In this document: piece by piece, positions 23,560 through 35,743 of the stretch
Numbering within the stretch: position 1 is the stretch's first letter
How the letters are laid out: every line of letters starts with the position of its first letter
Assembly (NCBI RefSeq): GCF_001672755.1
Contig: NZ_LZKI01000183.1
Location: forward strand, 1 to 59,593
Direction of reading: 5' to 3'
Length of the DNA stretch: 59,593 nucleotides
Source: Mycobacterium colombiense
Lineage (GTDB): Bacteria > Actinomycetota > Actinomycetes > Mycobacteriales > Mycobacteriaceae
Notes under the pieces: generated by a model
What the model was told of the DNA's origin: nothing
What the model saw: only the letters and a program-made list of their open reading frames with translations
Database searches by the model: none
Position numbers and translations under genes: made by a program

Positions 23560-24825
23560 CTATCCGCCGTCCCCGTGCAGGAACGCGGCGATCGCATCCA
23601 CGATACGACTGGCCATCAATGTCTTGGAGCCGTGCTGCAGCGCCGACTCGGTACCGTCGGCCGCCAGCAGCCAGCCGTCGTTGCTGTCCACCTCGAAGGC
23701 CCGGCCGTCGCCCACCGCGTTGACGACCAACAGGTCGCAGCCCTTGTTACGCAGCTTCGCCCGGGCGTGAAACAGCACGTCCCCGTTGGCGTCGCCGGTC
23801 TCGGCGGCGAACCCCACGATGGCACGCATGTTGGGCAGCTCGCCGTTGGCCCGCGCCCGCACCGCACCCGCCAGCACGTCGCTGTTGCGGACCAACTCGA
23901 TCGTGGGCGGCTGGTCTTGCTCCTTCGGGCCCTTTTTGATCTTGGCGGCCGCAACCCGGGCCGGCCGGAAGTCGGCGACGGCGGCGGCCATCACCAGCAC
24001 GTCCGCCTCGGCCGCGTGCTTGGCGACGGCGTCGCCCAGCTGCTCGGCCGAGCTGACATGAACCACGTCGACGCCGGCGGGGTCGATCAGCCCGGCGGTG
24101 TGCCCGGCGATCAGCGTCACCTCGGCACCGCGCTGGGCGGCCACCCGCGCCACCGCATAGCCCTGCTTGCCGGAGCTGCGGTTGCCGATGAAACGCACCG
24201 GGTCGACCGGTTCACGCGTGCCCCCGGCCGTCACCAGCACCTTGCAGCCGGCGAGGTCGTAGGGCAGCGCGTCGTTGCGTTCCAGGAGCAGATGAGCCAG
24301 CGTGGTGATCTCTTCGGCCTCCGGTAGCCGGCCCGAGCCGCTGTCCGTCCCGGTGAGCCGCCCGGCGGCGGGTTCGAGCACCACCGCTCCCCGGCGGCGC
24401 AGCGTGGCCACGTTGTCGACGGTGGCCGGGTGCAACCACATCTCGGTGTGCATCGCCGGCGCGAACAGCACCGGACATCGCGCGGTGAGCAGGGTGGCCG
24501 TCAGCAGATCGTCGGCCCGGCCGTGTACCGCCCGGGCCAGCAGGTCCGCGGTGGCCGGTGCGACCACGACCAGGTCGGCCTGCTTGCCGAGCTGGACGTG
24601 CGGAACCTCCGGCACGTCGTTGAAGACGCCGGTGTGCACCGGCTGGCCGGAGAGTGCCTCGAATGTGGCGGCGCCGACGAAACGCAGCGCGGACTCGGTC
24701 GGGATGACGCGGACCGAGTGACCGGCCTCGGCGAGCTGGCGAACGACGGTGCACGCCTTATAGGCGGCGATACCGCCGGAGACGCCGACGATTACTCTTT
24801 TCGCGACCCGATCGCGGTTGTCCAC
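23560..24825 (-). CDS. coaBC: Bifunctional phosphopantothenoylcysteine decarboxylase / phosphopantothenate-cysteine ligase
   Basis: A 421-residue fusion enzyme of coenzyme A synthesis. The N-terminal CoaC flavoprotein domain (VIVGVSGGIAAYKAC, VVAPATADLLARAV, APAMHTEMW) decarboxylates phosphopantothenoylcysteine. The C-terminal CoaB domain (VTAGGTREPVDPVRFIGNRS, SSGKQGYAVA, MAAAVADFRP, AKIKK) makes it with CTP. It starts with GTG at 24825, and its length fits M. tuberculosis Rv1391. It belongs to the mihF-gmk-rpoZ-coaBC-metK block, 21 bases after rpoZ. Confidence 0.96.
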   Translation of the reverse strand: MDNRDRVAKRVIVGVSGGIAAYKACTVVRQLAEAGHSVRVIPTESALRFVGAATFEALSGQPVHTGVFNDVPEVPHVQLGKQADLVVVAPATADLLARAVHGRADDLLTATLLTARCPVLFAPAMHTEMWLHPATVDNVATLRRRGAVVLEPAAGRLTGTDSGSGRLPEAEEITTLAHLLLERNDALPYDLAGCKVLVTAGGTREPVDPVRFIGNRSSGKQGYAVARVAAQRGAEVTLIAGHTAGLIDPAGVDVVHVSSAEQLGDAVAKHAAEADVLVMAAAVADFRPARVAAAKIKKGPKEQDQPPTIELVRNSDVLAGAVRARANGELPNMRAIVGFAAETGDANGDVLFHARAKLRNKGCDLLVVNAVGDGRAFEVDSNDGWLLAADGTESALQHGSKTLMASRIVDAIAAFLHGDGG

Positions 24826-24846
24826 GGCGCGCCCGGCCCGGCCCTG

Positions 24847-25173
24847 TTACTCGCCCTCGGTGTGCTCGAGCAGGTCGCCGTGGATCTCGCGCATCGCGAT
24901 CGAAAGCGGCTTTTCCTGCAGCCCCGGCTCGACCAGCGGACCGACGTATTCGAGGATGCCCTCACCGAGCTGGTTGTAGTAGTCGTTGATCTGACGAGCC
25001 CGCTTGGCGGCGTAGATCACCAGGGCGTACTTGCTCGAGACGCGGTCCAGCAGCTCGTCGATGGGCGGGTTGGTGATGCCCAGCGGGGTGTCGTAGGCGC
25101 CCGGTCCCCCGGCGGACGGATCGAACCGGTCGGGGACGGCGGCCAATGCCGCGTCGGACTGCGGAATACTCAC
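24847..25173 (-). CDS. rpoZ: RNA polymerase omega subunit
   Basis: A 108-residue omega subunit that helps assemble RNA polymerase by clamping the beta-prime chain. The core motif is NPPIDELLDRVSSKYALVIY followed by AAKRARQIN, and the C-terminal part PLSIAMREIHGDLL matches mycobacterial RpoZ. The GTG at 25173 has an AGGAG ribosome binding site upstream. It lies between gmk and coaBC, a conserved order in actinobacteria. Confidence 0.96.
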   Translation of the reverse strand: MSIPQSDAALAAVPDRFDPSAGGPGAYDTPLGITNPPIDELLDRVSSKYALVIYAAKRARQINDYYNQLGEGILEYVGPLVEPGLQEKPLSIAMREIHGDLLEHTEGE

Positions 25174-25238
25174 TTAGGTCAATCTCCTGGCGGATTGTCA
25201 GCGGTTCGTCGCCGCTGAAAGAACTGAAAATTCGGTGG

Positions 25239-25910
25239 TCAATCTTGCTGGGAAGTGGTCCGGCTTCTGGACTGGCCAGACGGGTCATGCCGGCCCGGCG
25301 CAGTTCCCACCAGCAAGGATACCAATTCGGAGCACGCTGACTCCAATTCACTGTTCACGACCACCCGGTCGAAGTCGTTTTGGGCGGCCATTTCGGTGCG
25401 GGCGGTCTCCAGACGCCGCTGCATGACCTCCGGCGTCTCGGTGCCCCGGCCGACGAGCCTGGCCCTGAGGTCCTCCCAGCTGGGCGGGGCCAGGAAGACC
25501 GCGAGAGCCTCGGGCATCGCCTTCTTGACGGCCCGGGCACCGGCCAGATCGACCTCGATCAGCACCGGGAATCCGCGGGCCGTGGCGGCGCGCACCGGCT
25601 CGGCCAGGGTGCCGGATCGGTGCAGCCCCGAGTGGATTTCGGCCCACTCCAGCAGCGCACCCTCGTCGATGAGCTGCTGGAAGCGGGCCGGGGTGACGAA
25701 GTGGTAGTCGACGCCGTCGACCTCGCCGGGCCGCGCCGCCCGGGTCGTGGCGGAGACGCTGAAATGCAGGTCCGGGACCCGCTCACGCAGGCATCGGACC
25801 ACAGTCGACTTACCGACCGCGGAGGGACCGGACAGCACGACCACACGTCCGTTACCTGATGGTTCAGGACGTGTGCCGTGCTGGACGTCCGGTCCCCCGC
25901 CGGCGCTCAC
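25239..25910 (-). CDS. gmk: Guanylate kinase
   Basis: Phosphorylates GMP to GDP with ATP. The 223-residue chain has the P-loop GPSAVGKST, the GMP-binding SATTRAARPGEVDGVDYHFV segment, and LIEVDLAGARAVKKAMPEA. A GTG at 25910 (VSAGGGPD) is preferred: AAGGAG lies six bases upstream and the length is close to that of M. tuberculosis Gmk, whereas a further start at 25937 lacks a ribosome site. The C terminus is about 15 residues longer than in M. tuberculosis and ends in a Ser/Arg/Gln tail. Confidence 0.95.
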   Translation of the reverse strand: MSAGGGPDVQHGTRPEPSGNGRVVVLSGPSAVGKSTVVRCLRERVPDLHFSVSATTRAARPGEVDGVDYHFVTPARFQQLIDEGALLEWAEIHSGLHRSGTLAEPVRAATARGFPVLIEVDLAGARAVKKAMPEALAVFLAPPSWEDLRARLVGRGTETPEVMQRRLETARTEMAAQNDFDRVVVNSELESACSELVSLLVGTAPGRHDPSGQSRSRTTSQQD

Positions 25911-25944
25911 AGGCGCTCCTTGGGCCGGTGCGCCCACAGCTCGG

Positions 25945-26259
25945 TTAGGAGCCGAACTTTTCCAGCAGGGCCTTGCGCTGACGATCGCCGAGGCCGCGCA
26001 GACGGCGGGTCGGGGCGATCTCCAGCTCAGTCATGATCTCCTGCGCCTTGACCTTGCCCACCTTGGGCAACGCCTCGAGAAGCGCGGAAACCTTCATCTT
26101 GCCCAGGACTTCGTCGGTCTCGGCGTCCTTGAGGACCTGGGTCAGGTTGGTGCCGCCACGCTTCAGACGGTCCTTGAGCTCTGCTCGCGCTCGACGTGCG
26201 GCAGCCGCCTTCTCCAACGCGGCCGCGCGCTGCTCGTCGGTCAACTGGGGAAGGGCCAC
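25945..26259 (-). CDS. mihF: Mycobacterial integration host factor
   Basis: An abundant nucleoid-associated DNA-binding protein, unrelated in sequence to enteric IHF, essential in mycobacteria and a host factor for phage L5 integration. The 104-residue product begins VALPQLTDEQRAAALEKAAA, contains the KDRLKRGGTNLTQVLKDAE segment, and has the helix-two-turn-helix PKVGKVKAQEIMTELEI. The GTG at 26259 behind a GGAGG site gives the experimentally known short form; upstream in-frame codons are probably leader. It heads the gmk-rpoZ-coaBC-metK block. Confidence 0.95.
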   Translation of the reverse strand: MALPQLTDEQRAAALEKAAAARRARAELKDRLKRGGTNLTQVLKDAETDEVLGKMKVSALLEALPKVGKVKAQEIMTELEIAPTRRLRGLGDRQRKALLEKFGS

Positions 26260-26366
26260 GATTCCTCCGTATCTGATCAATCAATTTCAATCGATCTCAT
26301 TTTGTCTCGCCGGTACTTCTGCCAGCGCAGACGACCGTACTCAGGCCTTCTGACGAAATCTAACCC

Positions 26367-26383
26367 GACCCCCTGCTAAAGGG
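26367..26383 (-). promoter_or_regulatory. Hairpin upstream of mihF
   Basis: CCCCCT and AGGGGG form a perfect 6-bp stem with the five-base loop GCTAA, about 108 bases upstream of the mihF start. It may be part of a structured mihF leader or a terminator for leftward read-through. Transcript data are needed to tell which. Confidence 0.35.
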
Positions 26384-27211
26384 GGCAAAGTCCCAGCATG
26401 CACCGGCGTGTGACCGGCCGAAGCGGTACTTCCGGCGGGGTTCGCGACGCCCACGACGGGCACCCTCCGGGTATCGGCACCGGCGCCGTCTCGACTCGTC
26501 AATAAGCTCTCTAGCTGCGGTTTTATCCGCCGACGTCGGCGGCGGCCGTGGCGGCCGGACCGCCGGGAACGCCGCCGGTGGGCCGCCGTCACGCCTGGTG
26601 CGAGGGATCACGGATTTGTTGCGGCGTGTCGCGCGTGTCGCGTCGCCGGTCAAACGCCAGGCCAACACCGGCGTTCGGCCCGCGCACCCGGTCCTGACGT
26701 CCCCCGCGGGGCCCGGGGTGGCCGTGTGGCCCGAATCCGGGCGTCCGGGCAGCCTGGACGGTCCGCCGAGCTCCCGGGCCCGGGGAGGGCCACCCTGGGT
26801 GGCCTCCCGCAGGTCAGCGTGGAACCCACCAGCAACCAACGACACCACCGCCGGGATTCGCCGTCGAAGCCGCCGGCCCCGGCCGGCCTTCGCGTCGCGA
26901 CGACCCCGGGTTCGGCGGTGGGCGTCCGAGCGTGCGCCGCGGACGCAGCGCAGGGGACGCGATCAAGATCCACTCGCCTGAACAGATGGTGAACTTTGGC
27001 CAACGACCAAGGGCTGCAGCGTCGTTCGGCGCGCGGGATTGGCCGTCGCGCCGGGCGCGCGTGGGCGACGACCAGTGTCCGTTTCCGTGATATCCGGGCG
27101 AGATCCCGCACTAACTCCGCACACGCGTACTCAAGCCCATGTTGATTCCGTAATTGCGGGACCGTGGTGCCGTGGGGCCCCATTTCAGCTAATCGGGGAC
27201 ACGGAATCCGA

Positions 27212-27217
27212 TACGAT
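27212..27217 (+). promoter_or_regulatory. Probable -10 element of the HTH-Mop regulator
   Basis: TACGAT ends six bases before the GTG at 27224. The apparent GGGAGG ribosome site abuts that GTG and is too close to be used. Transcription beginning at the GTG, giving a leaderless mRNA, is the simplest reading. Confidence 0.45.
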
Positions 27218-27223
27218 CGGGAG

Positions 27224-27646
27224 GTGTCCAACCTGCGAATTCGCCAGGCAGCCGAGCTGCTTGGCGTCAGCGACGACACCGTGCGGCGCTGGATCAACCA
27301 GGGCACCCTTGCGGTCAGTCACGACGCCGCCGGCCGCAAGGTGATCGCGAGCGAGGACCTCGCCCACTTCTCCCGCACCAATGCGCCCGCGCCCCCGGCA
27401 GACCCCCTCAGCATCGGCAGCTCGGCCCGCAACCGGTTTGTCGGGCTGGTGACCTCGGTGGTCAGCGACAAGGTGATGACCCAGGTGGAGATGCAGTGCG
27501 GCCCGTTCACCGTGGTGTCGCTGATGAGCACCGAGGCCGCCGAAGAACTGCAGCTGCGTCCCGGCAGCGTCGCGGTGGCCGTCGTCAAGGCCACCACCGT
27601 CATCGTCGAAACCGCGCGGCCCAGCACCGCGGTGGCGTCGGACTAG
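27224..27646 (+). CDS. HTH-Mop regulator (excisionase-type helix-turn-helix fused to molybdate-binding TOBE/Mop domain)
   Basis: A 140-residue two-domain protein. Residues 1-45 form an excisionase/MerR-type helix-turn-helix (LRIRQAAELLGVSDDTVRRW, then INQGTLAVSHDAAGRKVI). Residues 67-133 are a molybdopterin-binding Mop/TOBE domain (NRFVGLVTSVVSDKVMTQVEMQ, then SLMSTEAAEELQLRPGSVAVAVVKATTVIVE). Mop domains bind molybdate or tungstate. It may therefore be a ModE-like metal-sensing regulator or a molybdate-storage protein with DNA binding. It stands alone, convergent with pyrF, with no mod transport genes nearby. It has no counterpart at this place in M. tuberculosis. Confidence 0.85.
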   Translation: MSNLRIRQAAELLGVSDDTVRRWINQGTLAVSHDAAGRKVIASEDLAHFSRTNAPAPPADPLSIGSSARNRFVGLVTSVVSDKVMTQVEMQCGPFTVVSLMSTEAAEELQLRPGSVAVAVVKATTVIVETARPSTAVASD

Positions 27647-27654
27647 GCGCCTAC

Positions 27655-28475
27655 TCACACCGCCAGATAGGCGACCGCGTCCAGCATGCGATCGGCCGCC
27701 GCACGCAGCTCCGGCACGCCCGGCCCCGCTCGCAGCACCTCGCGGGCCACCGCGGGCAGCAGCTGCCCGGGTTCCGCGCCACCCAGCCCGGCGAGCGCCT
27801 CCGGCCGCCCGCCCTGGACGCCGAGCCCGGGCACCAGGACCGGACCGCCCAGCGCGCTGAGGTCGGGCGCCTGCAACACCGTCGCGCCGACGACCACGCC
27901 GACGTATCCCGGCCCGGACGGGGTCGCGGAACGGTTCACCACCGCCGCCTGGTCGACGACCAGTTGGGCCACCGTGCGGCCGTCGAAGGCGGCACGCTGC
28001 ACGGTGGCGCCCTCGGGGTTGGACGTGGCCGCCAGCACGAAGACCCCGCGGTCGTGCGCAGCGGCGGTCTCCAGCAGTGGCCGCAACGAGCCGAACCCCA
28101 GGTAAGGGGTGGCCGTCACGGCGTCGGCCGCCAGCGGTGAATCACCCGCCCAGGCGGCGGCATACGCCGCCATCGTCGTGCCGATGTCGCCGCGTTTGGC
28201 GTCGGCCAGCACCAGCACCCCGACCGATCGCAGGGCCGCGATGGTGCGTTCCAGCACCGCGAATCCCGCGGTGCCGTAGGCCTCGAAGAACGCGACTTGC
28301 GGTTTGACGACCGCGAATCCGGAAAACGCCTCGATGCAGATGTCGCAGAACGCCGCCAGGCCGTCGGCGGTCGTGGGCAGGCCCCAGGCCCGCAGCAGCT
28401 CGGGATGCGGGTCGATGCCCACGCACAACGGCCCGCGTTCCGCCTTCGCGTCCGCCAGCCGGACGCCGAACCCCG

Positions 28476-28479
<4 letters not shown>
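27655..28479 (-). CDS. pyrF: Orotidine 5'-phosphate decarboxylase
   Basis: Last step of UMP synthesis. The 274-residue chain belongs to the type-2 OMP decarboxylase group used by mycobacteria: LCVGIDPHPELLRAWGL, the catalytic loop VLADAKRGDIGTTM with the Asp-Lys-Asp array, and LVPGLGVQGGRPEAL at the phosphate site. The ATG at 28479 overlaps the carB stop by four bases. It is the last gene of the pyr operon and ends close to the convergent HTH-Mop gene. Confidence 0.96.
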
Positions 28480-31852
<3,373 letters not shown>

Positions 31853-31853
<1 letters not shown>

Positions 31854-32974
31854 TAGTGGCCCTCCCCTGCCATCAGCTCGATGAATTGGTCGAACAGGTA
31901 CTCCGCATCGTGCGGCCCGGCCGCGGCCTCCGGGTGGTACTGCACCGAGAAGGCTTGCCCGTCTGCGAGTTTGACGCCCTCGACCACTCCGTCGTTGGCG
32001 CAGGTGTGGCTCACGATCGCTTGCCCGAACGGCGTGTCGAAACTCTGACCGGCCTCGCCCTCGAGCGCGAAGCCGTGGTTCTGGGCGGTGACGGCCACGC
32101 GCCCGGTGGCGTGGTCGATCACCGGGATGTTGATGCCGCGGTGGCCGAACACCATCTTGTAGGTCGACAATCCCAGCGCCCGGCCCAGGATCTGGTTGCC
32201 GAAGCAGATGCCGAACAACGGGATTCCGGCGCCCAGCACCTCGCGGGTGACCGCGACGATGTGGTCGGCGGTGGCGGGGTCGCCGGGGCCGTTGGACAGG
32301 AAGACGCCGTCGGGCTTGAGGTCGGCGATCTGCTCGTAGGTCGCCGACGAGGCCAGCACGTGGGTGCGGACGCCGCGCCGGGCGAAGTTGCGCGGCGTGT
32401 TGGTTTTGATCCCCAGGTCCAGCGCGGCCACCGTAAACCGCGGTGAGCCTTCGGGTTCCACGATGTAGGTGTCCGGCGTGCTGACCTCGCCGGCCAGGTC
32501 GGCCCCCAGCATCGAGCGCTGCCCGCGCACCCGCGCCAGCAGTTCGTCCGCATCGGCGAGCGCGTCACCGGAGAACACGCCCGCCTTCATCGAGCCGCGG
32601 GTGCGCAGATGCCGGACCACCGCGCGGGTGTCGATGCCGGCGATGCCCACGATGTGCTGGCGGACCAGTTCGTCCTCCAGGGTGCCGGTGGACCGCCAGT
32701 TGGACGGGCGCGGCGACGGATCGCGCACCGCGTAGCCGGCCACCCAGATCTTGTCGCCGCGGCTCTCGGCGTCCTCGCCGTTCCAGCCGGTGTTGCCGAT
32801 CTGCGGCGCGGTGGCCACCACGATCTGCCGGTGGTAACTCGGATCGGTCAGCGTCTCCTGATAGCCGGACATGCCGGTGGAAAAGACGGCCTCGCCCAAT
32901 GTTTGGCCGACCTTGCCGAACGGCGTGCCGGTGAAGACGCGCCCGTCCTCGAGTATCAACTGCGCCTTGGTCAC
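31853..32974 (-). CDS. carA: Carbamoyl-phosphate synthase small chain (glutaminase)
   Basis: A 373-residue glutamine amidotransferase subunit. It has the N-terminal CPSase small-chain domain (ILEDGRVFTGTPFGKVG, FSTGMSGYQETLTDPSY) and a class I GATase domain with the nucleophile Cys in FGICFGNQILGRALGL and the His-Glu pair in VQYHPEAAAGPHDAEYLF. It feeds ammonia to CarB. It starts with GTG at 32974 overlapping the stop of the upstream membrane protein, and is followed immediately by carB. Confidence 0.96.
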
Positions 32975-33474
32975 GAGCGCCGCTCCTCCTCATGCTGCGA
33001 TTTGAGCCAGCCGTCGTATTCGTTGCGGTGGTCCGCCCGGAAGCCGGTGTCGATCTCGACGCCCGACGGCAGCCGCCACCGGATCGCCAAGATGCCGACC
33101 CGGCCGGTCATTCTGCGCTCCATGCGGACGTGGGTGATCGAGCCCTGGGGAATCCAAATAGGTTGGGCCCGTACGCGTTCCACCATGATGCCCCCGGCAT
33201 ATCGGGTCAGCACCGCTTTGCTGCGGAAACCCAGATCACCGGCCGCGATCCGTTCACTCCAGCCCGGCGCCATCATGGAGCCGCAATAGTGTCCGCGGGT
33301 GGTGATGGTCGCCGCCCCCACCTGGTCCGGGATTTCGGGCAACGCCCCGATCAGCTCCGCCTGCTGCTGCGAACGACGGTGCCAGGTCCGCATCATCAGC
33401 TGGATCACCACCGTGAGCACGACGACCACCACGGCCGCGAAGATCAGCGATCCCACCAGCGTGCCCGAGTTCAT
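32971..33474 (-). CDS. Conserved membrane protein within the pyr operon (Rv1382-like)
   Basis: A 167-residue protein with one N-terminal transmembrane helix (residues about 6-27) and a cytoplasmic or exported domain with a PH-like strand pattern (RYAGGIMVERVRAQPIWIPQ, ITHVRMERRMTGRVGILAIRW). It occupies the same place between pyrC and carA in M. tuberculosis (Rv1382) and overlaps both neighbours by four bases (ATGA, GTGA), so it is made in step with the pyrimidine enzymes. Its role is unknown; anchoring or regulating the pyrimidine enzymes at the membrane is only a guess. Confidence 0.85.
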   Translation of the reverse strand: MNSGTLVGSLIFAAVVVVVLTVVIQLMMRTWHRRSQQQAELIGALPEIPDQVGAATITTRGHYCGSMMAPGWSERIAAGDLGFRSKAVLTRYAGGIMVERVRAQPIWIPQGSITHVRMERRMTGRVGILAIRWRLPSGVEIDTGFRADHRNEYDGWLKSQHEEERRS

Positions 33475-34775
33475 GCCGGGCACTTCCCGTCTCGGGCGGT
33501 AACCGTGCCGCGCAGCAGCGTGGCGGTCACGGTGGCGGGCAGGGTCATCGCCTCGTACGGCGTGTTGGCCGACCGGCTGGCCAGGTCGGAGCCGGCGACG
33601 GTCCACGAGGTGGTGGGGTCCACCACCGTGAGGTTGGCCGGCTCCCCCACCTCCAGCGGCCGGCCGTGATCGGGCAGGCCCACGATGCGGGCGGGGTTCT
33701 CGCTCATCACCCGGGCGACGTCCCGCCAGCTCAACAACCCGGGGGTGACCATCGTCTGCACCACGATGGACAGCGCCGTCTGCAACCCCAGCATGCCCGG
33801 GCGCGCCGCGGAGAACTCCACGCACTTCTCGTGCTCGGCGTGCGGGGCGTGATCGGTGGCCACACAGTCGATGACGCCGTCGGCCAGCGCCTGGCGCAGC
33901 GCCACCGCATCGGCCGCTTCGCGCAGCGGCGGGTTCACCCGGTTTTGCCCGTCGTAACTGGCCAGCCTGCTGTCGTCGAGCATCAGGTGGTGCGGGGTGA
34001 CCTCGGCGGTGATCGAGATCCCTTGCTCCTTGGCCCATTTCACGATCTCTACGGTGCCCGCGGTGGAGGCGTGGCAGATGTGCACCCGGGCGCCGGCGTC
34101 GCGGGCCAGCAGCGCGTCGCGGGCGACGATCGACTCCTCGGCGGCCCTGGGCCAGCCCGCCAGGCCCAGCCGGGCGGCGGTGGGACCCTCGTGGGCGACG
34201 GCGCCGACGGTCAGCCGGGGCTCCTCGGCGTGTTGGGCGATGAGAACGCCCAGACCGGTCGCGTATTCCAGGGCGCGGCGCATCACCAGCGGGTCGTGCA
34301 CGCAGATGCCGTCGTCGGAGAACATCCGCACCTGCGCGGCCCCGGCCGCCATCATGCCCATCTCGGTGAGCTCTTTGCCGGCGAGCCCGACGGTGACGGC
34401 GCCCACCGGGTGCACGTCGACCAGGCCGACCTGCTGGCCTCGATGCCACACGTGGTCGGTGACCACCGGGCTGTCGGCGACCGGGTTCGTGTTGGCCATC
34501 GCGAACACCGCGGTGTAGCCACCCAGAGCCGCTGCGGCCGAGCCGGTTTCGATGTCCTCGGCGTATTCGCGCCCCGGTTCGCGCAGATGGGTGTGCAGGT
34601 CGACGAGGCCGGGCAGCAGCACCTGGTCAGTGGCGTCGATGACGTCCAGGTCCTTGTCGACGCCTCCGGCCTCGGCCAACCGGGGGCCGATGTCGGCGAT
34701 CTGACCGTCGTCGACCAGCACGTCGACGCGATCGCCCTCGCCATACAACCGAACCCCGCGCAGCAGCACGCTCAC
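33471..34775 (-). CDS. pyrC: Dihydroorotase
   Basis: Cyclises carbamoyl-aspartate to dihydroorotate. The 434-residue amidohydrolase has the metal-binding LVDLHTHLREPGREYAEDIE, the ARVHICHAST and EVTPHHLML His motifs, and the catalytic Asp in VIDCVATDHAPHAEHEK. It is a class I zinc enzyme of the PyrC/AllB type. It starts with GTG at 34775, overlapping the pyrB stop as GTGA, and its own stop overlaps the downstream membrane protein start. In-frame sequence upstream of the GTG is pyrB shadow. Confidence 0.96.
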   Translation of the reverse strand: MSVLLRGVRLYGEGDRVDVLVDDGQIADIGPRLAEAGGVDKDLDVIDATDQVLLPGLVDLHTHLREPGREYAEDIETGSAAAALGGYTAVFAMANTNPVADSPVVTDHVWHRGQQVGLVDVHPVGAVTVGLAGKELTEMGMMAAGAAQVRMFSDDGICVHDPLVMRRALEYATGLGVLIAQHAEEPRLTVGAVAHEGPTAARLGLAGWPRAAEESIVARDALLARDAGARVHICHASTAGTVEIVKWAKEQGISITAEVTPHHLMLDDSRLASYDGQNRVNPPLREAADAVALRQALADGVIDCVATDHAPHAEHEKCVEFSAARPGMLGLQTALSIVVQTMVTPGLLSWRDVARVMSENPARIVGLPDHGRPLEVGEPANLTVVDPTTSWTVAGSDLASRSANTPYEAMTLPATVTATLLRGTVTARDGKCPA

Positions 34776-35743
34776 GCCGCACCCTCTTCTCCGGCTAATT
34801 CGGTGCCGACCAGCACGTGGAACAGCACCGCCATCCGCACGTGGACACCGTTGGAAACCTGTTGCAGCACGGCCGATTGCGATGAGTCGGCCACCGACGA
34901 GGCGATCTCCATGCCGCGCAGCATCGGCCCCGGGTGCAGCACCACGGCGTGGCCGGGCAGCATCGCCTGACGGCGATCGGAAAGCCCGTACAGCGAGGAG
35001 TATTCGCGCACCGAGGGGAAGAACCCGCCGTTCATCCGCTCGGCCTGCACCCGCAGCATCAGCACCGCGTCGGCGGCGGGCAGCTCGGCGTCGAAGTCGT
35101 TGGACACGGTGACCGGCCAGCCCTCGACGCCGACCGGCAGCAGCGTCGGCGGCGCGACCAGGATCACCTCGGCGCCCAGTGTGTGCAGCAGCATCACGTT
35201 GGAGCGCGCCACCCGGCTGTGCAGGATGTCGCCGACGATCACGATGCGACGGCCCTCGATGCCGCCGAGCCGCTGGCGAATGGTGAGCGCGTCCAGCAGC
35301 GCCTGGGTCGGGTGCTCGTGGGTGCCGTCGCCGGCGTTGATCACCGACGGCCCCCCATCGTCTCGGGCGGCGTTCGCGCCCGAAGTCCACTCGGCGAGCA
35401 GGTGCGCGGCGCCGGAGGCCGGGTGCCGGATGATCAGCGCGTCGGCGCCGGCGGCGCGCAGCGTGAACGCGGTGTCGCGCAGCGACTCACCCTTGCCCAC
35501 CGACGATCCGGACGCGCTGACGTTGATCACGTCGGCGCTCATCCACTTGCCGGCCACCTCGAAGGACACCCGGGTGCGCGTCGAGTTCTCGTAGAACATC
35601 GTGACGATGGTGCGGCCGCGCAGCGTCGGCAGCTTCTTGATCTCCCGACCCACCAGCGCCTGGGCGAACCGGTCGGCGTCGTCGAGGATGGCGGTGGCGT
35701 CATCGCGGCTCAGGTCGCCGGCCGCCAGCAGGTGGCGCGTCAT
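34772..35743 (-). CDS. pyrB: Aspartate carbamoyltransferase catalytic chain
   Basis: Condenses carbamoyl phosphate and aspartate, the committed pyrimidine step. The 323-residue chain has the carbamoyl-phosphate loop FYENSTRTRVSFEVAGK, the Lys loop SGSSVGKGESLRDT and the HPTQALLDALTIRQ motif. No pyrI regulatory chain is present, as in other mycobacteria. The ATG at 35743 overlaps the pyrR stop by four bases. Confidence 0.97.
   Translation of the reverse strand: MTRHLLAAGDLSRDDATAILDDADRFAQALVGREIKKLPTLRGRTIVTMFYENSTRTRVSFEVAGKWMSADVINVSASGSSVGKGESLRDTAFTLRAAGADALIIRHPASGAAHLLAEWTSGANAARDDGGPSVINAGDGTHEHPTQALLDALTIRQRLGGIEGRRIVIVGDILHSRVARSNVMLLHTLGAEVILVAPPTLLPVGVEGWPVTVSNDFDAELPAADAVLMLRVQAERMNGGFFPSVREYSSLYGLSDRRQAMLPGHAVVLHPGPMLRGMEIASSVADSSQSAVLQQVSNGVHVRMAVLFHVLVGTELAGEEGAA

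Larger units (their letters stand above)
26281..27223. other. 0.94-kb region without a convincing gene
   Basis: Between divergent mihF and the HTH-Mop regulator there is no frame with mycobacterial protein character. Those that are open are Arg/Pro-rich with no ribosome sites. In M. tuberculosis this position holds PE15 and PPE20; neither a PE nor a PPE N-terminal motif is visible here. The left part must carry the mihF promoter and a leader that includes a hairpin at 26367-26383. The middle (26600-26990) is very GC-rich. Confidence 0.5.

Noticed and set aside
26360..27306. Minus-strand frames of 162 and 218 residues in the mihF upstream region
   Set aside because: Composition is Arg/Pro/Ser-rich with no hydrophobic pattern, no ribosome site and no domain; treated as noise.
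33475..34449. Long open extension of the Rv1382-like frame upstream
   Set aside because: Low-complexity Arg/Gly/Ala shadow of pyrC; the membrane-helix start at 33474 with its ATGA overlap explains the gene fully.
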